Assembly (NCBI GenBank): GCA_944321015.1
Contig: CALUJS010000002.1
Coordinates: 62,001-126,000 of the forward strand
DNA from: an uncultured Phocaeicola sp.
Lineage (GTDB): Bacteria; Bacteroidota; Bacteroidia; Bacteroidales; Bacteroidaceae
Direction: 5' to 3'
DNA: 64,000 nucleotides
Shown here: in pieces, positions 53,716 through 62,961 of the stretch
Layout: each line of letters begins with the position of its first letter
How positions within the stretch are numbered: the first letter of the stretch is position 1
Program-made: the position numbers and the translations under genes
The notes under the pieces: model-generated
What the model saw: the letters and a program-made list of their open reading frames with translations, nothing else
Database searches by the model: none
What the model was told of the DNA's origin: nothing

Positions 53716-56073
53716 ATGAAACTATCTATCAGTATCGTCTTTTCACTGCTCTTGGTATGCACGGGAGCTGTCGGACAGAAATTATTCAATGTGTCGGGAA
53801 AAGTAACCGACCGAAACGGCAACGCGCTGGAACAAGTCACCATCATAGTGAACGGCACGGCGCAAGGTACGCGCACAGACCGTAACGGACGCTACAAACT
53901 GAAGCTAAGCAAAGGCAAACACGTCCTTACGGCTTCTTATATGGGATACCACCCGGAAAGCAAAACACTCGACCTGCGACGTGACACCCGGCTAAACTTC
54001 CGTTTAAAGGAAGATGCCATAGCCTTAAATTCGGTGGAGGTGTATGGAAAATCACTAAACCAACAAATACGCGAAGGAGCATTCGCCGTCAGTGCACTCG
54101 ACATCCGCTCACGCGCCAGTTCCCTGAACAACATAAATGATCTGGTCAATCGTGCTACAGGCATCAAAGTGAGACAGGATGGCGGCTTAGGTTCGGACTT
54201 CGACCTTTCCATCAATGGCATGTCGGGCAACTCAGTGCGCTATTTCGTAGACGGAGTCCCACTCGACACTAAAGGCAGTGCGGTCACACTGGCCAACCTG
54301 CCAATAAGCCTTATTGACCGCATCGAAATCTATAAAGGCGTAGTACCAGCCTCATTAGGCGCTGACGCATTGGGTGGAGCGGTCAATCTCATCACATCCC
54401 AAAAACAAAACAATTATCTTGACGTGTCTTATGGCATCGGTTCATTCCATACGCACCAAGGTGACCTGAACGCACAATTCACAGAAAGCAGAACCGGGCT
54501 GATATTCCGGCCGACTTTAGGCATCAATTATTCCAAAAACGATTATATGATGAAAGGAGTTGAAGTATGGGATGAGGAAAGCCGCAAATATTTGCCACAA
54601 AACCGCCGCCGTTTCCACGACGATTATTTCTCTGCACTGGCACAAATAGAAATAGGCGTGACCAACAAATCTTGGGCAGATGCGTTCTTTGTCTCTGTCT
54701 CTTACTCCAAAGAAGAAAAAGAGCTACAAACCGGCTCCGTGCAAAGCAAAGTTTACGGTATGGCCGAACGGAAATCTGATGCCTGGGCTGTCACTGCCCG
54801 TTACCGGAAACGGGATTTCCTGACAAAGAAATTGCAAATGAATGCTTTCCTGTCACATACCTGGGACAACTCGCTGACTGTGGACACCGCCTACCGCAAA
54901 TATGACTGGAACGGCAACTACATAGTCAGTTCACGCAATGAAATCACAGGGCGCGGACGCTCCATGCGCCACTATAAACGTCCACTCACCATCGCCCGTA
55001 TTAATTTGGACTATCCACTAAACAAACATCACAGCTTCAACCTGAACTATCTCCTGAACCGTACGGGAAACGACCGTTATGACGAAGTTGACCAAGACTT
55101 CGAAGCAGCCAATGACATACTCGTCAAACACGTGCTCGGGCTATCCTACCATCAGGCTCTTTTTAACGGAAAGTTGGAAAACATTTTTTTCCTTAAAGAC
55201 TATATCAATCATTTGCTAGTAAGACAAACTGACCTATATTGGCAGACTGGCTCGGAAAACATGGCCGGAACGCATACAAACAATTACTTTGGCGGGGGCG
55301 CAAGTACACGATTCACACTCATCGAGCCTTTCTCCATAAAGGCATCCTACGAACGAAGCGTGCGTTTGCCTTTGGCGCGCGAACTGCTGGGCAACGGAAC
55401 GACCGTTTATGCCAATGTCGCCCTGAAACCGGAAAACAGCCACAATGTAAATGCTGGATTCTTCGGGACATGGCGCCCTGCACACCGACATACACTTTCA
55501 TATGAAGCCAACGGTTTTATGCGGTACGTGGACAACTATATCCAAGCCAGCGTGTCAGAGAAAGAAGGCTTAATGCAATACGAAAATGTACCAGCCGTCC
55601 ACATTAAAGGCGTAGAGGGTGAAATGCGCTACGATTGGGACGGTAGACTCCAGCTTTCTGCAAACATAAGTTATCAGGACGCACGCGACCAACGGAAATA
55701 CAAAACGGACGGAAAGCCATCGGCCACTTATAAAAAACGTGTGCCCAACCGCCCATGGATCTTCGGCAATGCCGAAGCGGGATATACATTTCATAATCTT
55801 TTCCAAGAATCATCCTTCTTACGGCTAGATGTTTCCTACGAGTGGGTGCACTGGTATTTCCTCACTTGGGAAGCCTACGGAGCCCGCGAAAGCAAGGCCC
55901 GCATTCCCGCGCAACACATTGTCAACGCCACCCTCACTTATTCGTGGAAAGGCGGACGCTACAACTTCTCGCTGGAGTGCAGCAACCTGCTGGACAAGCT
56001 GGCCTACGACAATTACAAGCTGCAAAAGCCGGGGCGCGCCTTCTTTGCCAAATTCAGACTATTCATCCATTAA
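53716..56073 (+). CDS. TonB-dependent outer-membrane receptor, probable cobamide importer (BtuB-like)
   Basis: 785 aa from the ATG at 53716, which gives a signal peptide (KLSISIVFSLLLVCTGAVGQ); longer readings run into the riboswitch. A carboxypeptidase-like domain (about 24-105) precedes the plug (about 110-235, VEVYGKSLNQQIREG, VRYFVDGVPLDTKG, RIEIYKGVVPASLGADALGG) and a barrel ending FAKFRLFIH. There is no STN domain. The riboswitch points to cobalamin or other corrinoids as cargo. Sequence alone would also allow an iron-chelate receptor. DUF4374 follows after 15 bp. Confidence 0.92.
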   Translation: MKLSISIVFSLLLVCTGAVGQKLFNVSGKVTDRNGNALEQVTIIVNGTAQGTRTDRNGRYKLKLSKGKHVLTASYMGYHPESKTLDLRRDTRLNFRLKEDAIALNSVEVYGKSLNQQIREGAFAVSALDIRSRASSLNNINDLVNRATGIKVRQDGGLGSDFDLSINGMSGNSVRYFVDGVPLDTKGSAVTLANLPISLIDRIEIYKGVVPASLGADALGGAVNLITSQKQNNYLDVSYGIGSFHTHQGDLNAQFTESRTGLIFRPTLGINYSKNDYMMKGVEVWDEESRKYLPQNRRRFHDDYFSALAQIEIGVTNKSWADAFFVSVSYSKEEKELQTGSVQSKVYGMAERKSDAWAVTARYRKRDFLTKKLQMNAFLSHTWDNSLTVDTAYRKYDWNGNYIVSSRNEITGRGRSMRHYKRPLTIARINLDYPLNKHHSFNLNYLLNRTGNDRYDEVDQDFEAANDILVKHVLGLSYHQALFNGKLENIFFLKDYINHLLVRQTDLYWQTGSENMAGTHTNNYFGGGASTRFTLIEPFSIKASYERSVRLPLARELLGNGTTVYANVALKPENSHNVNAGFFGTWRPAHRHTLSYEANGFMRYVDNYIQASVSEKEGLMQYENVPAVHIKGVEGEMRYDWDGRLQLSANISYQDARDQRKYKTDGKPSATYKKRVPNRPWIFGNAEAGYTFHNLFQESSFLRLDVSYEWVHWYFLTWEAYGARESKARIPAQHIVNATLTYSWKGGRYNFSLECSNLLDKLAYDNYKLQKPGRAFFAKFRLFIH

Positions 56074-56088
56074 AATAAAAACAAAAAA

Positions 56089-57426
56089 ATGAAGAAGATT
56101 AAGTTTCTGCCAAGCCTGCTATGCGGCTTGTTCCTGATGAGCTTTATGGCTCTGTCGTTTACCGCTTGTTCTGATGACGACCCATCGGGCGACCCCGATG
56201 TGCCGGGCACTCCGGAAACACCGGACGACCCATCACCCTCTCCTGATGCCCGGACTTACCACTTTGACATCTTCATGACTGTCGGCGCGCACGGCGGCAT
56301 GAACAAAGGTGATGGCACCATCGTGAAAAGCGTGAGCGACCTGACTGCGGCTGCCGAACTGATAGACATCCAAAACGATGGCGTGGAGTTTCGCGATCCC
56401 AACGGCAACAATACCTACTCGATGGAACTTATAGCGCGTGGAAAGTATTATTACCAAGTGCCCTCGTCGAACGACCGCTTCACGAAGCTGCAAGTCGTGG
56501 GCAATTCCGTCAAAGTCGTTCAAGAGCAACCGTTCGTGCAGAACACCTACAAAGTGCGCAGCTACACCCATGCTTGGCTGGACGACCATACGCTGATTAT
56601 CATGGCAGCCAATGGTGATGCCAACAAAATCGTCTGGACAAAGCTGAATGCCGACGACATGACCATCCTCGGCGAAGGCACCTTGAACCTGTCTCTGCCC
56701 GAAGGGGCCACTGTGTTCACGGCATCGGGCATCCTGACCTATAATGAAAAGGCCGACAAGCTCTATTACTTCTACTTCGGCAAAGACAAATCGGGGCGCA
56801 CGGGCAAAGCTACGTCCAACTTCCTTACGGCCATCATCAATCCGGCAACCATGAGTGTGGAAGGCACGCCGAAAGTCAACGCGCTTGCCGGGGAAATGGC
56901 CGGAAGCGCTTATGGCGAACTGTTGCAGAGCTGCGTGATGTACGATGAAAACGAAAACCTCTATCTGGCAGCCTTTACCGATGCCAACGACATGGAGCAA
57001 GGCCACCTGCTCCGCATCAATGCCGGAGAAACAGACTTTGACCCCACTTACGAAGGCTATCCCAATGCCGACGGCAAACTGCTCACCGTGCAATACTTGG
57101 GAGGCAACAAAGCGTTGGTTTACGCACGTACCGATGCCGAGGGCACGGGCATCGACGACTACAGCCATTATTACAGCATCCTCGACCTCACGACCGGCCA
57201 GCGTGAACGCCTGTCGTGCAACGGCTCGGAGATTCCTTACAGCGGCGGGCGCTTTGCCCAGCGCACGGTCGTTGTCGACGGGAAGGCTTATATCGGGGTC
57301 AACACCGCCGACAGCAATCCTTGCATCTACATCTATGACATTGCCACAGGAAGTGTAACGAAGGGCGCAGAAATTGCAGAAGGCTATTACTTCGACATGC
57401 TGCGCGTGGTGGACAATGCTGACTGA
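56089..57426 (+). CDS. DUF4374 lipoprotein in the cobalamin operon
   Basis: 445 aa. Lipoprotein signal with Cys27 in FTACSDDDPSGDP, whose acidic stretch after the Cys resembles the Bacteroidetes surface-export signal. A Pro/Asp-rich spacer (about 35-55) leads to repeated beta segments (KIVWTKLNADDMTILGEG, KADKLYYFYFGKDKSG, YLGGNKALVYARTDAEG, KAYIGVNTADSNPCIYIYD) that look like a beta-propeller. DUF4374 proteins usually accompany TonB receptors. Under this riboswitch it may capture cobamides as the unrelated BtuG does (inference). Confidence 0.85.
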   Translation: MKKIKFLPSLLCGLFLMSFMALSFTACSDDDPSGDPDVPGTPETPDDPSPSPDARTYHFDIFMTVGAHGGMNKGDGTIVKSVSDLTAAAELIDIQNDGVEFRDPNGNNTYSMELIARGKYYYQVPSSNDRFTKLQVVGNSVKVVQEQPFVQNTYKVRSYTHAWLDDHTLIIMAANGDANKIVWTKLNADDMTILGEGTLNLSLPEGATVFTASGILTYNEKADKLYYFYFGKDKSGRTGKATSNFLTAIINPATMSVEGTPKVNALAGEMAGSAYGELLQSCVMYDENENLYLAAFTDANDMEQGHLLRINAGETDFDPTYEGYPNADGKLLTVQYLGGNKALVYARTDAEGTGIDDYSHYYSILDLTTGQRERLSCNGSEIPYSGGRFAQRTVVVDGKAYIGVNTADSNPCIYIYDIATGSVTKGAEIAEGYYFDMLRVVDNAD

Positions 57427-57465
57427 TTGTGCTGCCTTGCCCGCCCCTCGCCATTAACTAGACAT

Positions 57466-57545
57466 GGCGAACTACTGTAATTCACTATATGAACTACTGT
57501 ACTTTATATGGTGAATTACAGTAGTTCACAAAATGAATGTCCGAT
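57466..57545. repeat. 22-bp phased dyad array, TGAA-TAC-GTA-TTCA family, 3 units plus partial
   Basis: GAACTACTGT starts at 57469 and 57491, GAATTACAGT at 57513 and GAATGT at 57535, all 22 bp apart. Each unit approximates the palindrome TGAAnTACnGTAnTTCA. The first and third units are perfect 17-bp reverse complements. It lies between the DUF4374 stop and mutA. A small hairpin (GAAGCC/GGCTTC, 57546-57569) follows without a T-run. The remainder up to 57741 shows no gene. Confidence 0.9.
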
Positions 57546-57741
57546 GAAGCCGCCCTCTTGCAAGGCTTCTTGCACCTCAGACTTATATATAATTATGGTA
57601 TAGACACGACATCCCTGCTAACGGCAAAACACAGGCCGCTGTGCCAAAGCCGTCGGCATGGCGGTTTGTCTCCTCGCAAGATGCCGTGTACAAAATGACA
57701 GTGAAAAGAGGAACTTGCATGTAGAAAAAGGAGAGAAAAAA

Positions 57742-57771
57742 TTTGTTTCTGCCATAGAATCACTATATTTG
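57742..57771 (+). promoter_or_regulatory. Promoter of the mutAB operon
   Basis: TTTG (57742-57745), 18-bp spacer and TATATTTG (57764-57771), 41 bp before the mutA start codon. Confidence 0.7.
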
Positions 57772-57812
57772 CAGCATTTAGACACATATTTATAATCTTA
57801 ATCAGATAAACT

Positions 57813-59678
57813 ATGGCAGATAGCAAAGAGAAACTCTTTTCAGACTTTGCCCCGACCTCTACCCAAGAGTGGATGGACAAAATCACGGTGGACCTGAAAG
57901 GCGCCGACTTTGAAAAGAAACTCGTTTGGAAAACAAACGAAGGTTTTAAAGTAAAACCCTTCTATCGCAAAGAAGACCTGGAAGGTTTGAAAACCACGGA
58001 TGCCCTTCCCGGAACATTCCCCTATCTACGCGGTATCAAAAAGGACAACAACGCATGGTATATCCGTCAGGATATCGTGGTCGACGATGTGAAGGCTGCT
58101 AACGAGAAAGCACTCGACATCCTGGGACGCGGTGTGGACTCGCTCGGATTCCGCCTCAAAGCCAAAGACCTGAGTGCCGACTATGTGGCTGCTTTGCTTG
58201 ACGGCATTTGCCCCGAATGCGTAGAGTTGAACTTCACGACTTGCCAGCGTCACACGGTGGAACTGGCCCGTCTTCTGGTCGACTACTTCCAAGGCAAAGG
58301 TTATGACCTCGACAAACTCAAAGGTTCCGTCAATTACGACCCGATGGAGAAAATCATGACCAAAGGCAAGGACTTTACCAACTTTGCCGCCACCGCCAAG
58401 GAACTGGTGGAAATCATGGCCGCGCTTCCCCACTACCGCTGCATCGGCGTAAACGCTTTGTCGCTCAATAACGCCGGAGCCTACATCTCGCAGGAACTGG
58501 GTTATGCGCTGGCTTGGGGAAATGAATATCTGAATCAACTGACCGAAGCCGGTTTGTCCGTCGATGCCGTTGCCGGGAAAATCAAATTCAACTTCGGCAT
58601 CAGCTCGAACTACTTCCTCGAGATAGCCAAGTTCCGTGCTGCCCGTATGTTGTGGGCCGACATCGTGAAGCAATATGAGCCGAAGTGCGACTGTGCCTGC
58701 AAGATGCTGGCCCATGCCGAGACTTCGACCTTCAACCTCACCCTCTATGATGCTCATGTGAACCTGCTCCGCACGCAGACCGAAGCCATGAGCGCTGCCT
58801 TGGCCGGAGTCAACTCCATCACCGTCACTCCGTTTGACAAGGCATATGAAACACCGGACGAATTTTCCGAGCGGTTGGCCCGCAACCAGCAGCTTCTGTT
58901 GAAGGAAGAATGCCACTTCGACAAGGTGGTAGACCCCGCCGGAGGCTCTTATTACATTGAGAATCTGACCGTGTCCATAGCCAAGCAGGCATGGGACATC
59001 TTCCTGAAAGTGGAAGAGGAGGGCGGATTCCTGGAAGCCGTCAAGGCCGGTCGCGTGCAGGCCGACATCAACGAGAGCGGAAAGGCCCGTCACATTGCCG
59101 TGTCCAAGCGCAAGGAAATCCTGTTGGGAACCAATCAATATCCGAACTTCAACGAAAAGGCCGGCGACAAGCGTCCCGTCGAGGCCGGTGCTTGCTGTCA
59201 TCACCACGAAGGCACATGCGAACATCCGTTTGCCACGCTCAACATGAGTCGCGCAGCCAGCGAGTTCGAAGCCCTGCGTCTGCAGACCGAACAGTCGGGT
59301 CGCCGTCCCAAGGCATTCATGCTCACCATCGGCAATTTGGCCATGCGTCAGGCCCGCGCGCAATTCTCCTGCAACTTCCTGGCTTGTGCCGGCTATGAGG
59401 TCATTGACAACCTCGGCTTCAAGACGGTGGAAGAAGGCGTTGAGGCTGCCCTGGCCGCCAAGGCCGACATCGTGGTGCTCTGCTCCAGCGACGATGAATA
59501 TGCAGAATATGCCATCCCGGCATTCAAGGCATTAAACGGCCGCGCCATGTTCGTGGTTGCCGGTGCTCCTGCCTGCATGGACGAACTGAAAGCCGCCGGC
59601 ATCGAGAACTTCATCCACGTGCGTGTCAACGTGCTGGATACTTTGAAAGAATACAACGAGAAGTTAGGCATTAAATAA
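57813..59678 (+). CDS. mutA: Methylmalonyl-CoA mutase small subunit
   Basis: 621 aa. TIM-barrel mutase domain (about 30-460, with KPFYRKEDLEGL, AGGSYYIENLT) and a C-terminal flavodoxin-like domain (about 490-621). In the latter the cobalamin-binding DxHxxG is absent (GNLAMRQARAQF stands there), as expected for the non-catalytic small subunit. It pairs with MutB, encoded 9 bp downstream. A His/Cys cluster GACCHHHEGTCEHP lies in the linker near 465 and could bind metal. The enzyme interconverts succinyl-CoA and R-methylmalonyl-CoA on the propionate route. Confidence 0.96.
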   Translation: MADSKEKLFSDFAPTSTQEWMDKITVDLKGADFEKKLVWKTNEGFKVKPFYRKEDLEGLKTTDALPGTFPYLRGIKKDNNAWYIRQDIVVDDVKAANEKALDILGRGVDSLGFRLKAKDLSADYVAALLDGICPECVELNFTTCQRHTVELARLLVDYFQGKGYDLDKLKGSVNYDPMEKIMTKGKDFTNFAATAKELVEIMAALPHYRCIGVNALSLNNAGAYISQELGYALAWGNEYLNQLTEAGLSVDAVAGKIKFNFGISSNYFLEIAKFRAARMLWADIVKQYEPKCDCACKMLAHAETSTFNLTLYDAHVNLLRTQTEAMSAALAGVNSITVTPFDKAYETPDEFSERLARNQQLLLKEECHFDKVVDPAGGSYYIENLTVSIAKQAWDIFLKVEEEGGFLEAVKAGRVQADINESGKARHIAVSKRKEILLGTNQYPNFNEKAGDKRPVEAGACCHHHEGTCEHPFATLNMSRAASEFEALRLQTEQSGRRPKAFMLTIGNLAMRQARAQFSCNFLACAGYEVIDNLGFKTVEEGVEAALAAKADIVVLCSSDDEYAEYAIPAFKALNGRAMFVVAGAPACMDELKAAGIENFIHVRVNVLDTLKEYNEKLGIK

Positions 59679-59687
59679 CAATCCGCT

Positions 59688-61835
59688 ATGAGAAAAGATT
59701 TCAAAAACATCGACATATATGCCGGTTTCCAGCCGCAAGACGGCCGGGAATGGCAAAAGGCTAACGGAATCGAGACAAACTGGAAGACTCCGGAACACAT
59801 CGACGTGAAGCCTGTTTATACCAAAGAAGACCTTGAAGGCATGGAGCATCTGGACTATGCTGCCGGCATTCCGCCCTACCTGCGCGGTCCGTACTCCATG
59901 ATGTACACCTTCCGCCCGTGGACCATCCGTCAATATGCGGGATTCTCCACAGCCGAAGAGTCCAACGCTTTCTATCGCCGCAACCTAGCTTCCGGCCAAA
60001 AGGGACTGTCCGTCGCCTTTGACCTGCCGACCCACCGAGGCTATGACCCCGACAATGAACGTGTGGTGGGCGATGTGGGCAAAGCCGGCGTATCCATCTG
60101 CTCGCTGGAGAACATGAAAGTGCTCTTCAACGGCATCCCCTTGAACAAGATGTCCGTATCCATGACCATGAACGGAGCCGTGCTCCCCATCATGGCTTTC
60201 TACATCAATGCCGGACTGGAACAGGGTGCTAAGCTGGAGGAAATGGCAGGTACCATCCAAAACGACATTCTGAAGGAATTCATGGTGCGCAACACTTACA
60301 TCTATCCGCCTGCCTTCTCCATGAAAATCATCTCCGACATCTTTGAGTACACCTCAAAGAACATGCCGAAGTTCAACTCTATCTCCATCTCCGGCTATCA
60401 CATGCAGGAAGCCGGTGCGACAGCCGACATCGAACTGGCCTACACTTTGGCCGACGGTCTGGAATACCTTCGTGCCGGTGTGGCCGCAGGTATCGACATC
60501 GACGCCTTTGCTCCGCGCCTCTCTTTCTTCTGGGCCATCGGCATGAACCATTTCATGGAGATAGCCAAGATGCGTGCCGCGCGTATGCTGTGGGCAAAGA
60601 TTGTAAAACAGTTCAATCCGAAGAACCCGAAATCGCTTGCCCTGCGCACTCACTCGCAAACGTCGGGATGGTCGCTCACCGAGCAAGATCCGTTCAACAA
60701 CGTGGGACGTACCTGCATCGAGGCCATGGCTGCCGCATTGGGACACACCCAGTCTTTGCACACCAACGCGCTCGACGAGGCCATCGCTCTTCCGACAGAC
60801 TTCTCCGCCCGCATTGCCCGCAACACCCAAATCTACATTCAGGAAGAAACCAATATCTGCAAGAACGTAGACCCGTGGGCAGGTTCTTACTATGTGGAGT
60901 CGCTGACCAACGAAATAGCCCACAAGGCATGGGAGCACATTCAGGAAATCGAGCAGTTGGGCGGTATGGCAAAAGCCATCGAGACCGGCATTCCCAAAAT
61001 GCGTATCGAGGAGGCTGCCGCACGCACGCAAGCCCGCATCGACTCCGGCACACAGACCATCGTGGGTGTGAACAAGTATCGTCTTGACAAGGAAGAGCCG
61101 ATCGACATTCTGGAAATCGACAATACGGCTGTACGTCAGGAGCAAATCGAGAACCTGCGCATCCTGCGCGAAGGTCGCAACCAGGCCGATGTCGACAAGG
61201 CGCTCGATGCCATCACCGAATGCGTGAAGACCGGCAAGGGCAACTTGCTCGAATTGGCCGTAGAGGCAGCCCGTGTACGTGCGACGTTGGGCGAAATCTC
61301 CGATGCATGTGAGAAAGTGGTAGGACGTTATAAAGCAATAATCAGAACTATATCAGGCGTGTATTCATCAGAAAGCAAAAAAGACAAGGATTTCGACAAG
61401 GCGTGCGAGCTTACCGAACGCTTTGCCAAAGAAGAAGGCCGTCGTCCGCGCATCATGATTGCCAAGATGGGACAGGACGGACACGACCGCGGTGCCAAGG
61501 TCGTGGCTACAGGATATGCCGACTGTGGTTTCGACGTGGACATGGGACCGTTGTTCCAGACTCCGGCCGAAGCTGCTCGCGAAGCCGTGGAGAACGACGT
61601 ACATATCTTGGGTGTGTCATCCCTTGCAGCCGGACACAAGACACTCGTTCCGCAAGTCATTGAGGAACTGAAGAAGCTGGGCCGCGAAGATATCATCGTC
61701 ATTGCCGGAGGCGTCATTCCGCCGCAAGACTATGACTTCCTCTACAAGGCCGGCGTGGCTGCCATCTTCGGCCCGGGCACTTCCGTAGCCAAGGCGGCAT
61801 GTCAGATTATGGAGCTGCTGTTGGGAGAAGAATAA
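59688..61835 (+). CDS. mutB: Methylmalonyl-CoA mutase large (catalytic) subunit
   Basis: 715 aa. N-terminal TIM barrel (about 50-560; [67 protein letters not shown]) and a C-terminal cobalamin-binding domain (about 580-715). The latter has the base-off motif [15 protein letters not shown]; its His near 599 should coordinate cobalt. Forms the heterodimer with MutA and carries out the B12-dependent carbon-skeleton rearrangement. The cobalamin-regulated uptake operon directly upstream makes metabolic sense. Confidence 0.98.
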   Translation: MRKDFKNIDIYAGFQPQDGREWQKANGIETNWKTPEHIDVKPVYTKEDLEGMEHLDYAAGIPPYLRGPYSMMYTFRPWTIRQYAGFSTAEESNAFYRRNLASGQKGLSVAFDLPTHRGYDPDNERVVGDVGKAGVSICSLENMKVLFNGIPLNKMSVSMTMNGAVLPIMAFYINAGLEQGAKLEEMAGTIQNDILKEFMVRNTYIYPPAFSMKIISDIFEYTSKNMPKFNSISISGYHMQEAGATADIELAYTLADGLEYLRAGVAAGIDIDAFAPRLSFFWAIGMNHFMEIAKMRAARMLWAKIVKQFNPKNPKSLALRTHSQTSGWSLTEQDPFNNVGRTCIEAMAAALGHTQSLHTNALDEAIALPTDFSARIARNTQIYIQEETNICKNVDPWAGSYYVESLTNEIAHKAWEHIQEIEQLGGMAKAIETGIPKMRIEEAAARTQARIDSGTQTIVGVNKYRLDKEEPIDILEIDNTAVRQEQIENLRILREGRNQADVDKALDAITECVKTGKGNLLELAVEAARVRATLGEISDACEKVVGRYKAIIRTISGVYSSESKKDKDFDKACELTERFAKEEGRRPRIMIAKMGQDGHDRGAKVVATGYADCGFDVDMGPLFQTPAEAAREAVENDVHILGVSSLAAGHKTLVPQVIEELKKLGREDIIVIAGGVIPPQDYDFLYKAGVAAIFGPGTSVAKAACQIMELLLGEE

Positions 61836-61856
61836 ATCTCTCCTCCATGCAATAGC

Positions 61857-61945
61857 GGGAGGGTGTGTCCAATTCTGACTCGGATGAATATTAAAAATAG
61901 CGCTTTCTGCGTCATCCGCGTCTAAAGATTTTGGCACACCCTCCC
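61857..61945. repeat. Long inverted repeat after mutB
   Basis: GGGAGGGTGTGTCCAA at 61857-61872 faces TTGGCACACCCTCCC at 61931-61945, enclosing about 58 bp that include a CGTCATCCGCGTCTAAA stretch. The tail is CTCCCTTATT, with no good T-run. It may be a weak terminator or a MITE-like element. Confidence 0.7.
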
Positions 61946-61982
61946 TTATTGTATCCGTTCATCCCGCATCAGACGGATACCC

Positions 61983-62290
61983 CGCCAGGCAGCAGAACGG
62001 TGAAACCGTCTCACGATTGTAACCGCTGTGTGGCGCGAAGCGGCACCTGCGGCAACCTATCACGAAGGATGACGACCCCGAAGGTGGTCGAATCATAACA
62101 AAGCCTCTTTCTTACCACCCGTTCGACCTCTTCAAGGTCGTTCCCTTTTTCGTCACATTCCCGCAGGTAGCGCATTCCGCGCCACACAGCGGTTAGCGAT
62201 TGTAGGACAGCTTCGCCGTCCCCCTTCATCCGTGCGTTTCACCCCCGTACATGTACCGACATAGGGCGGACACGCCGGTCCGCCCCAACA
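61983..62290. repeat. About 305-bp intergenic repeat, copy 1
   Basis: Nearly the same sequence recurs at 62464-62770. Internal arms AACCGCTGTGTGGCGCG (62021-62037) and CACCTGCGG (62044-62052) pair with complements at 62178-62194 and 62161-62169, making a long stem. Two small hairpins lie in its loop (CGACC/GGTCG, twice). It ends with GGGCGGACACGCCGGTCCGCCC, a compact hairpin. No convincing gene overlaps it. Confidence 0.88.
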
Positions 62291-62463
62291 ACGCACATCC
62301 GACACAACCCGGAAACATGCCGCGCGTCGATGTAGGGGCAGACCGATGTGTCTGCCCTGTTCACGCAATGTGATTTTTTTAGACGCGGTTTTACGCTGAG
62401 GATGCTGATAATTCCTTAAAACCGTGCGTGTTACCCCGTATATATACCCACGTCGGACAGACA
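62291..62463. repeat. Spacer between the two 305-bp copies, with repeat fragments
   Basis: Contains a hairpin GGGGCAGACCGATGTGTCTGCCC (arms GGGCAGAC/GTCTGCCC, 62335-62358 region), a stretch resembling the CATCCGCG repeats, and about 50 bp at 62420-62475 that resemble the 3' end of the 305-bp copies (CCGTGCGTGTTACCCCGTA). No gene seen. Confidence 0.6.
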
Positions 62464-62770
62464 CGCCACCAAGCAGGACGGTGAAACCGTTCCACGATTG
62501 TAACCGCTGTGTGGCGCGAAGCGTCACCTGCGGCAACCTTACGAAGAATGACGACCCCGAAGGCAGTCGACCATAACAAAGCCCCTTTCTTACCACCCGT
62601 TCGACCTCTTCAAGGTCGTTCCCTTCTTTCGTCGCATTCCCGCAGGTGGCGCATTCCGCGCCACACAGCGGTTAGCGATTGTAGGACAGCTTCGCCGTCC
62701 CTCTTCATCCGTGCGTGACACCCCCGTACATGTACCGGCATAGGGCGGACACGCCGGTCCGCCCCAACAA
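62464..62770. repeat. About 305-bp intergenic repeat, copy 2
   Basis: Direct repeat of 61983-62290 at a distance of about 481 bp with scattered substitutions and a few one-base indels. The stem-forming arms are kept intact. After it, 62771-62961 holds an A+T-rich stretch with another GGATGACAC/GCCATCC pair and no gene. Confidence 0.88.
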
Positions 62771-62961
62771 AGTGTCGGCACATCGTAAATATATTGCGCG
62801 GACAATGTGGTTGATTATATATAATACGGATGACACAGATTATTAATTGTTTGTCTGCGCCATCCGTATAAAATCGCGTCGGGAAAATATTGTTCTGACG
62901 CGTCCTCCTCGCTATAATGTCGGTTGGTCTATTTACGTTTTTTCCGCTCTGTTGGGCCGTG

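Noticed and set aside
61983..62805. Short frames with Arg/Cys-rich products in the 305-bp repeats
   Set aside because: Both copies give similar frames because they are repeats; substitutions do not favour synonymous sites as far as can be seen, and the stem arms account for the conservation.
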